A stretch of DNA of 36,218 nucleotides from an uncultured Pelagibacteraceae bacterium. GTDB taxonomy: Bacteria > Pseudomonadota > Alphaproteobacteria > Pelagibacterales > Pelagibacteraceae. The position numbers were made by a program, and so were the translations under genes. Location: assembly GCA_902603305.1 (NCBI GenBank), contig CACKUI010000006.1, positions 1 through 36,218 on the forward strand, given 5' to 3'. Shown piece by piece: positions 30,004 to 36,218 of this stretch. Within the stretch, counting starts at the first letter, position 1; each line of letters begins with the position of its first letter. The notes beneath the pieces were generated by a model. The model was not told the origin of the DNA and ran no database searches. It saw nothing but the letters and a program-made list of their open reading frames with translations.

Positions 30004-30470
30004 GTAATTTATCCTTAAAAATTGTAAAGTTACTAACTAAAAAAAAATTAACAGTATCCTTTGCAGAGTCCTGCACCGGAGGACTTTTAGCAAGTTCAAT
30101 CACATCTATAAGTGGGTCATCTAAAGTATTTAATATAGGACTAGTGACTTATTCTAACAATGCAAAAGTAAAATTGCTTCAAGTTCCAAAAAAAACTATT
30201 ACAAAGTATGGAGCGGTTAGCTATGAAACCTGTTTATCAATGGTTAAAAATTTAAGTAAAATTAGTAAAGCAAACATATCAATCTCAATCACAGGAGTCG
30301 CAGGTCCGAATGGTGGTACAAAAGCAAAACCAGTTGGACTAGTTTATATAGGTCTTAAAAAAGGAAGTAAAATAATAGTAAAGAAAAATTATTTTAAAAG
30401 TAAGAAAAGAATTTCAATTCAAAAAGCAACTGTCAAACAAGCTCTTAAAATGATTTTGAATATATTATAA
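30000..30470 (+). CDS. CinA C-terminal domain protein (NMN amidase-type)
   Basis: SFAESCTGGLLASSITSISGSSKVFNIGLVTYSNNAK...SISITGVAGPNGGTKAKPVGLVYIG; start re-assigned to the ATGA overlap with pgpA at 30000. Confidence 0.93.
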   Translation: MSNLSLKIVKLLTKKKLTVSFAESCTGGLLASSITSISGSSKVFNIGLVTYSNNAKVKLLQVPKKTITKYGAVSYETCLSMVKNLSKISKANISISITGVAGPNGGTKAKPVGLVYIGLKKGSKIIVKKNYFKSKKRISIQKATVKQALKMILNIL

Positions 30471-30902
30471 ACTTTCAGCTCTTTTCTGAAATGCATCAGC
30501 TATTTTTTCAAGACCAAATTGAAAAGACTTGGTCATTAAAATATTCAAAAATTTATTTTTAATTTCAAAATCAACATCAAAAGTCACCTCTGTTAAATCT
30601 CCTTGCTCAACAAATTTCCAGCTATTTTCTAAATAATTTAAAGGACCGTCAATATTTGTTACAAAAATTGTGTCATCTTTTTTATTAAATTTAACATCAC
30701 TTTTATAGGTATCAACAAAAGGTCCTTTTCCAATTGTTAAATCAGCAACAATTAGTGTTAGATCTCCTTTTTGTTTTCTTTCATGTACTTTTGAACCCTG
30801 ACAGAATGGAACAAATTCAGGGTATTTTTCAATGTCTAAAACGAACTCTATAAGTTTATCTTTTTTATTATCAATTAATCTCTTAACTGATGCTTTTGGC
30901 AT
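30465..30902 (-). CDS. RatA / COQ10-like START-domain protein
   Basis: DIEKYPEFVPFCQGSKVHERK...; conserved neighbour of lipA in Alphaproteobacteria. Confidence 0.88.
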   Translation of the reverse strand: MPKASVKRLIDNKKDKLIEFVLDIEKYPEFVPFCQGSKVHERKQKGDLTLIVADLTIGKGPFVDTYKSDVKFNKKDDTIFVTNIDGPLNYLENSWKFVEQGDLTEVTFDVDFEIKNKFLNILMTKSFQFGLEKIADAFQKRAESL

Positions 30903-31840
30903 TAATGAATATTTTTTCTATTATTTTTAAGTTTATTGAAATCTTCATCTGCATGATAAGAAGATCTTGTTAAAGGTGATGAAGATACTAATAAAAATCC
31001 TTTAGATTTTGCTATTTTACCTAATTCTTTAAATTCATCTGGATGGTAATACCTATTTAATGGAAAGTGCTTGGCCGAAGGTTGAAGATATTGACCTATA
31101 GTTAAGAAATCAACTTCTGCAGATCTTAGATCATCCATAACTTGAATTATTTCATCTTTTGTTTCTCCAAATCCAACCATAATTCCTGATTTTGTAAAAA
31201 CATTTTTATTGAATTTTTTTGAATTTTTTAAAAGTTCTAATGATCCAAAATATCTTGCCCCTGGTCTAACTTTTACATAAAGACTTGGAACAGTTTCAAT
31301 ATTGTGATTAAAAACATCTGGGCTTGCTTCCAATACTCTTTTATAAGCTTCTCCTTTTCTTAAAAAATCAGGCGTTAAAACTTCAATTGTGGTATTTGGA
31401 TTTTTTTTTTTGGTAGCAACAATAACATCATGAAAATGGTTTGATCCACCATCAGAAAGGTCGTCTCTGTCAACAGATGTGATAACAACATGTCTTAAAC
31501 TTAATTTTTTAACTGCATTCGCTATTTTAATTGGCTCAAATTGATCTAATTTTTCAGGTTTTCCTGTTTTAACATCACAAAATGCACATGCTCTTGTACA
31601 TGTATCACCCATTATCATTAGTGTTGCATGCCTTTTGCTCCAGCATTCAGTAATATTAGGACAGTTTGCTTCTTGGCAAACTGTTACGAGATTATCTTTA
31701 TTAACAACTGTTTTAGTTAAAAAAAATTCTTTACTATTTAGTAGCTTAGATCTAATCCAATCAGGTTTCTTTTTAATAGGATTAATAGGTTTATTAACTT
31801 TTTCAGGATGTCTTGGTTTATTTTTGATTTCCATTGTCAT
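30902..31840 (-). CDS. lipA: Lipoyl synthase
   Basis: Radical [13 protein letters not shown] plus N-terminal [13 protein letters not shown] cluster; C-terminal [13 protein letters not shown]. Confidence 0.97.
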   Translation of the reverse strand: MTMEIKNKPRHPEKVNKPINPIKKKPDWIRSKLLNSKEFFLTKTVVNKDNLVTVCQEANCPNITECWSKRHATLMIMGDTCTRACAFCDVKTGKPEKLDQFEPIKIANAVKKLSLRHVVITSVDRDDLSDGGSNHFHDVIVATKKKNPNTTIEVLTPDFLRKGEAYKRVLEASPDVFNHNIETVPSLYVKVRPGARYFGSLELLKNSKKFNKNVFTKSGIMVGFGETKDEIIQVMDDLRSAEVDFLTIGQYLQPSAKHFPLNRYYHPDEFKELGKIAKSKGFLLVSSSPLTRSSYHADEDFNKLKNNRKNIH

Positions 31841-32126
31841 TAATTATATAGGTAGTCTCACCTTCTTTTCCAAATAAAAACTTTTCTCTTATTAATATTT
31901 CTATGAAATCTAGATCTATATTTTCTGTTAAAAGTGAATTTTTGTGCTCTAAATCTTCTATTTTGCTATTTAGAGTTATTTGATCATTTTTTAATTGCTC
32001 ATATATATCTTTCTTTTCCATGTAAGAAATGAGACCTCTATCACCATCTAATAAATTAAAGAAAAAATATATAAACAGGAATGTGATGATAAGAATAAAA
32101 TAGTTCTTTTTTAATTTTTCTAACAT
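31818..32126 (-). CDS. FtsB-like septum formation initiator
   Basis: 102 aa, one N-terminal TM then coiled coil ([25 protein letters not shown]), next to eno as in many proteobacteria. Confidence 0.82.
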   Translation of the reverse strand: MLEKLKKNYFILIITFLFIYFFFNLLDGDRGLISYMEKKDIYEQLKNDQITLNSKIEDLEHKNSLLTENIDLDFIEILIREKFLFGKEGETTYIINDNGNQK

Positions 32127-33385
32127 TAATAAATTTTACTCATTTTAGCCGACCTACCAAGATCTTCTTCAATACGAATTAGCTGGTTATATTTTGCTAT
32201 TCTCTCTGATCTTGCAAGAGATCCGGTTTTGATTTGATTTGAATTGGTGCCTACTGCTAAATCAGCAATAAATGTATCTTCGGTATCACCAGATCTATGT
32301 GAGATGATTGTTTTAAAACCGATAAGTTGAGAAAACTTTATTACCTCCAAGGTTTCAGTAACAGTTCCTATTTGGTTTAATTTAATTAAAATACTATTTG
32401 CAGATAAGTTTAGAAAGCCTATTTTTAATCTTTCAAGATTAGTTACAAAAAGATCATCACCTATTATTTGTGTTTTGTTTTTTGTTTCATTTACAAATTT
32501 AGACCATGCCTTCCAATCATCTTCACCAAATGGATCCTCAATCGATTTAATTTGATATTTTTTAATAAGTTGCAAGTATTTTTTAATTGATTGATCAACA
32601 CTTATATAATTTTTAGAATGAATTGAATATTTGCCTTTTTTAATTAATTCATTTGCTGCAACATCTAAACAAATAGATATATCTTTGCCATTTTTAAAAC
32701 CTGATTTTTTGATCGCTTGAACTATAAGCTTTAAAGCACTCTCATTATCACTTATCATTGGTGCAAAGCCACCTTCATCACCTACATTAATAGAGTGACC
32801 TGCTTTTTTTAATAATACTTTTAAATTATTTATTACCAAAAAACACATTCTGACAGCATCATTAAATGATTTTGCTTTATCAGGTCTAATCATAAACTCT
32901 TGTATTCTAAGGCCATTATCAGCATGCACACCCCCATTAATAATATTCATTAAAGGAAAAGGGAGTTTAAAGTTTTTTTTAACAATAAAATTTTTATATA
33001 AAGGTATTTTTTTAATTTTAGCTGATAGTTTTTTTACAGCCATGGATACAGCTAGGATTGTATTCGCACCTAACTTTGCTTTTTGTTTTGTGCCATCTAA
33101 TTTTATAAGAATACTATCTATTCTTTCTTGGTCATGGATATTCTGATTTTTTAATTTTTTTGATATTAATTTATTAACAGTTGCAACTGGTATTAAAACA
33201 CTTTTACCTAAGTATTTTTTATTAATCTTATCTCTTTTTTCATAAGCCTCAAAAGTTCCTGTTGAAGCACCTGAAGGACAAATTGCTGACGCACTTAAAT
33301 TATTTGAAAATACTTCAGCCTCAATGGTGGGATTTCCTCTACTATCATAAACCTGTCTGGCTACAATTCTTTTGATTTTACTCAT
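32126..33385 (-). CDS. eno: Enolase
   Basis: RQVYDSRGNPTIEAEVFS, GVHADNGLRIQEFMI, SIEDPFGEDDW, IISHRSGDTEDTFIADLAVG. Confidence 0.97.
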   Translation of the reverse strand: MSKIKRIVARQVYDSRGNPTIEAEVFSNNLSASAICPSGASTGTFEAYEKRDKINKKYLGKSVLIPVATVNKLISKKLKNQNIHDQERIDSILIKLDGTKQKAKLGANTILAVSMAVKKLSAKIKKIPLYKNFIVKKNFKLPFPLMNIINGGVHADNGLRIQEFMIRPDKAKSFNDAVRMCFLVINNLKVLLKKAGHSINVGDEGGFAPMISDNESALKLIVQAIKKSGFKNGKDISICLDVAANELIKKGKYSIHSKNYISVDQSIKKYLQLIKKYQIKSIEDPFGEDDWKAWSKFVNETKNKTQIIGDDLFVTNLERLKIGFLNLSANSILIKLNQIGTVTETLEVIKFSQLIGFKTIISHRSGDTEDTFIADLAVGTNSNQIKTGSLARSERIAKYNQLIRIEEDLGRSAKMSKIY

Positions 33386-33388
33386 TAA

Positions 33389-34213
33389 TTACTTTTTAAC
33401 TAAATTATCAATTTCTACAATTTGATTAATCAGCTCGTCTAATTTGTCTAAAGGTACCATGTTTGGACCATCTGATGGAGCATTATCGGGGTCCTGATGT
33501 GTTTCCAAAAAAATAGCTGCAACACCTACTGCAGCTGCTGCTCTTGATAAATACTCTACAAATTCTCTTTGACCTCCACTTTGTTCGCCTAGACCACCAG
33601 GTTGTTGCACTGAATGAGTTCCATCAAATACCACTGGATAACCATTTTTTGCCATAATGGGAATAGATCTCATATCTGAGACCAATGTATTATAGCCAAA
33701 GCTAGCTCCTCTTTCGGTCACTAAAATATTTTCATTTCCACTATCTGAAATTTTTTTGGTTACATTCACCATATCCCACGGTGCTAGAAATTGACCCTTT
33801 TTCACATTAATAATTTTATTGGTTTTAGCAGCAGCAATTAATAAATCTGTTTGCCTACAAAGGAATGCTGGTATTTGAAGAACATCTACGTGATTAGAAA
33901 CTAGGGAACATTGTTCTTCATTATGTATATCGGTAAGAACGGGTACTTTAATATCTTTTTTGATTTTATCAAATACAGGCAAGGAGTTTTCTAAACCAGC
34001 TCCTCTTTTGCCTTTCAAGCTTGTTCTATTAGCCTTATCAAATGAAGTTTTATAAATAAATCCAATATTATACTTTGTCACTATTTCTTTAATTTTGCCT
34101 GCCATGTCCAAAGCATGTTGCTCGGTTTCAAGTTGACAAGGTCCAGCTATTAAACAAATTTTATTTTTGTTTGAAATTTCTATACCATTACAATTAACTA
34201 TTTTATTTTCCAT
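33389..34213 (-). CDS. kdsA: 3-deoxy-8-phosphooctulonate synthase
   Basis: [28 protein letters not shown]-type motif ([20 protein letters not shown]), [23 protein letters not shown]. Confidence 0.96.
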   Translation of the reverse strand: MENKIVNCNGIEISNKNKICLIAGPCQLETEQHALDMAGKIKEIVTKYNIGFIYKTSFDKANRTSLKGKRGAGLENSLPVFDKIKKDIKVPVLTDIHNEEQCSLVSNHVDVLQIPAFLCRQTDLLIAAAKTNKIINVKKGQFLAPWDMVNVTKKISDSGNENILVTERGASFGYNTLVSDMRSIPIMAKNGYPVVFDGTHSVQQPGGLGEQSGGQREFVEYLSRAAAAVGVAAIFLETHQDPDNAPSDGPNMVPLDKLDELINQIVEIDNLVKK

Positions 34214-35825
34214 TAAAAGATTTTGCAGCTTTAATAAATGATGAGAATAAAGGATGAGGATTTAAAGGTCTAGATTTAAATTCTGGATGAAATTGGACTC
34301 CAATAAACCATGGATGATTTTTAAGTTCAATAATTTCAGGTAATTGATTGTCAGGAGAGATTCCTGAAAACATCAAACCTTTTTTTTCAAATTTATGCAT
34401 TAAATTTATATTGACTTCATATCTATGTCTGTGTCTCTCCTTAATCATATTAGATTTATAGATATTTTTTATGGCAGAATTATTTCTTAGTTTTGCCTCA
34501 TATAGACCTAACCTCATTGTTCCTCCAAGGTTTTTGTCGGTTCCTTTTATAATTTTTCCATCTTTGTTCCATTCATCAATTAATCCTATTACGGGAAAAC
34601 AATTTTTATCTAGTTCACTAGAGCCAGCTTTTTTAATTTTTAATCTATTTCTTGCAAACTCAATCATTGCCATTTGCATTCCAAAACAAATACCTAGAAA
34701 AGGTATTTTTTTCTCTCTAGCATATCTAATTGCCTCAATTTTACCCTCTGTTCCTCTTTTGCCAAATCCTCCTGGTATCAATATTCCAGATACATTCTTT
34801 AATTTTGATTTAATTTCTTTTGATCTAAAGTTGTCTGATTCAATCCTTACTAAGTTAACTTTAACTTTATTTGAAATTCCCCCATGCGTAAGAGCTTCAT
34901 CAAGTGATTTATAAGCATCTTTTAAGTTTACATATTTGCCTATGATAGCAATATTTACTATTCTTTTCGCATTTAAAACTATATTTGTAATTTTTTTCCA
35001 AGGTAGCAAGTTTGGTCTTTTTCTAGATTTTATTTTAAAGAAATTTAAAACTTGCTTATCTAGTTTCTGATTAAAGAAACTTATTGGGGCTTCATAAATA
35101 GTTTTTACATCAACTGTTTCTATAACATTAGCAATGTCCACATTACAAAATAAGGATATTTTTCTTCTTTGATCTAAAGGAATAGACTGTTGAGATCTAC
35201 ATATCACTATGTCAGGTTGAATACCGATACTTCTTAATTCTTTAACAGAGTGTTGTGTTGGTTTTGTTTTAATTTCATCTGAAGATTTTAAAAAAGGAAC
35301 AAATGTTAAATGAATAAATAATGATTTTGATTTTCCATTATCATTTGAAAACTGTCTTATAGCTTCTAAAAATGGCAAACTCTCAATATCCCCAACCGTT
35401 CCTCCAATTTCGCAAATTACAAAATCTTCATTTGTAATATCTTTTTTTATAAACTCTTTAATTCTATCTGTAACATGTGGAATTACTTGAACTGTTTTTC
35501 CGAGATAACCTCCTCTTCTCTCTTTTTTTATGATATCACTGTAAATTCTACCTGTAGTAATGTTGTCAGATTGTTTGGCTGATATGTTTGTAAATCTTTC
35601 ATAATGTCCTAAATCTAAATCAGTTTCAGCACCATCATCAGTTACAAAAACTTCACCATGTTGAAAAGGACTCATTGTTCCTGGATCTACATTTAAATAT
35701 GGATCCATTTTTCTTATCCTCACCTTATAGCCTTGAGATCTAAGTAAGTATCCAAGAGATGCTGATGATAATCCTTTACCAAGTGATGAAACCACGCCGC
35801 CAGTGACAAATATATATCGCGCCAT
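34203..35825 (-). CDS. pyrG: CTP synthase
   Basis: [69 protein letters not shown]. Confidence 0.97.
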   Translation of the reverse strand: MARYIFVTGGVVSSLGKGLSSASLGYLLRSQGYKVRIRKMDPYLNVDPGTMSPFQHGEVFVTDDGAETDLDLGHYERFTNISAKQSDNITTGRIYSDIIKKERRGGYLGKTVQVIPHVTDRIKEFIKKDITNEDFVICEIGGTVGDIESLPFLEAIRQFSNDNGKSKSLFIHLTFVPFLKSSDEIKTKPTQHSVKELRSIGIQPDIVICRSQQSIPLDQRRKISLFCNVDIANVIETVDVKTIYEAPISFFNQKLDKQVLNFFKIKSRKRPNLLPWKKITNIVLNAKRIVNIAIIGKYVNLKDAYKSLDEALTHGGISNKVKVNLVRIESDNFRSKEIKSKLKNVSGILIPGGFGKRGTEGKIEAIRYAREKKIPFLGICFGMQMAMIEFARNRLKIKKAGSSELDKNCFPVIGLIDEWNKDGKIIKGTDKNLGGTMRLGLYEAKLRNNSAIKNIYKSNMIKERHRHRYEVNINLMHKFEKKGLMFSGISPDNQLPEIIELKNHPWFIGVQFHPEFKSRPLNPHPLFSSFIKAAKSFNGK

Positions 35826-35865
35826 GGAATTATGTTATAGCCAATGATTTAGAAAAATAAAAGTA

Positions 35866-36168
35866 TTAATTATTATTTTCTGGTAATTTAGGAGCATCAT
35901 CTGCATTTTCTTCTATTTTATCAATTACAGAAGTATTTGAAGGAAGATCTCCTCGTGAGATAATAGTTAATCCTAGACTACAAATTATGAATAATGTTGC
36001 AACAATAGCCGTTGCTTTAGTCATAAAATTCCCAGCCGACCTTGAAAACATAAAGTTATCTTGAGAAACTCCAATACCCAAGGCTCCGCCTTCAGATTTT
36101 TGGAACAAAACCAGCAATACTAGAATTGCTGCTAATATTATATTTATAATTAATAGTATGTTTTCCAC
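35866..36168 (-). CDS. secG: Preprotein translocase subunit SecG
   Basis: LVLLVLFQKSEGGALGIG motif, two TM segments, acidic tail; upstream of pyrG on minus strand. Confidence 0.9.
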   Translation of the reverse strand: MENILLIINIILAAILVLLVLFQKSEGGALGIGVSQDNFMFSRSAGNFMTKATAIVATLFIICSLGLTIISRGDLPSNTSVIDKIEENADDAPKLPENNN

Positions 36169-36218
36169 GTCGCCTAATTAATTGATTTTTTCATTATATC
36201 AATAAATATTTTTTCATT

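Noticed and set aside
34471-34914. 147-aa plus-strand ORF inside pyrG
   Set aside because: Hydrophobic antisense ORF opposite the glutaminase domain; no independent support.

Overview
This is a gene-dense, AT-rich, streamlined alphaproteobacterial chromosome segment. The gene content and style strongly resemble SAR11 / 'Ca. Pelagibacter', but that assignment is inference. Nearly every base is explained by housekeeping and nutrient-transport genes. In order: a zinc-uptake locus (znuA | znuC-znuB-zur) with a DsbA-family isomerase; a complete phosphate module (phoR-pstS-pstC-pstA-pstB-phoU-phoB, minus strand); an EamA transporter; a mannose-1-P guanylyltransferase; ilvD; valS; tRNA-Cys and tRNA-Asn; an XRE regulator; aapJQMP amino-acid ABC transporter genes; tRNA-Arg; trkH-trkA-ntrX-ntrY (in coordinate order); ispDF-pgpA-cinA; and a ratA/COQ10-like gene followed by lipA-ftsB-eno-kdsA-pyrG-secG. 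I saw no CRISPR array, transposon or phage signature. The most unusual item is at the left edge. The ORF track omits a minus-strand znuA-like gene (complement <1..861) whose N-terminal ZnuA lobe is followed by a His/Asp-rich linker, a roughly 130-aa domain I do not recognise as part of canonical ZnuA, and a second His-rich stretch. The znuA/znuC divergent promoter carries two tandem near-perfect Zur-box palindromes, each exactly 20 nt from its facing start codon. Other items worth checking are a putative Pho box with correctly spaced -10 upstream of pstS, intrinsic hairpins separating pstS and aapJ from their permease genes, and convergent genes with overlapping stop codons.
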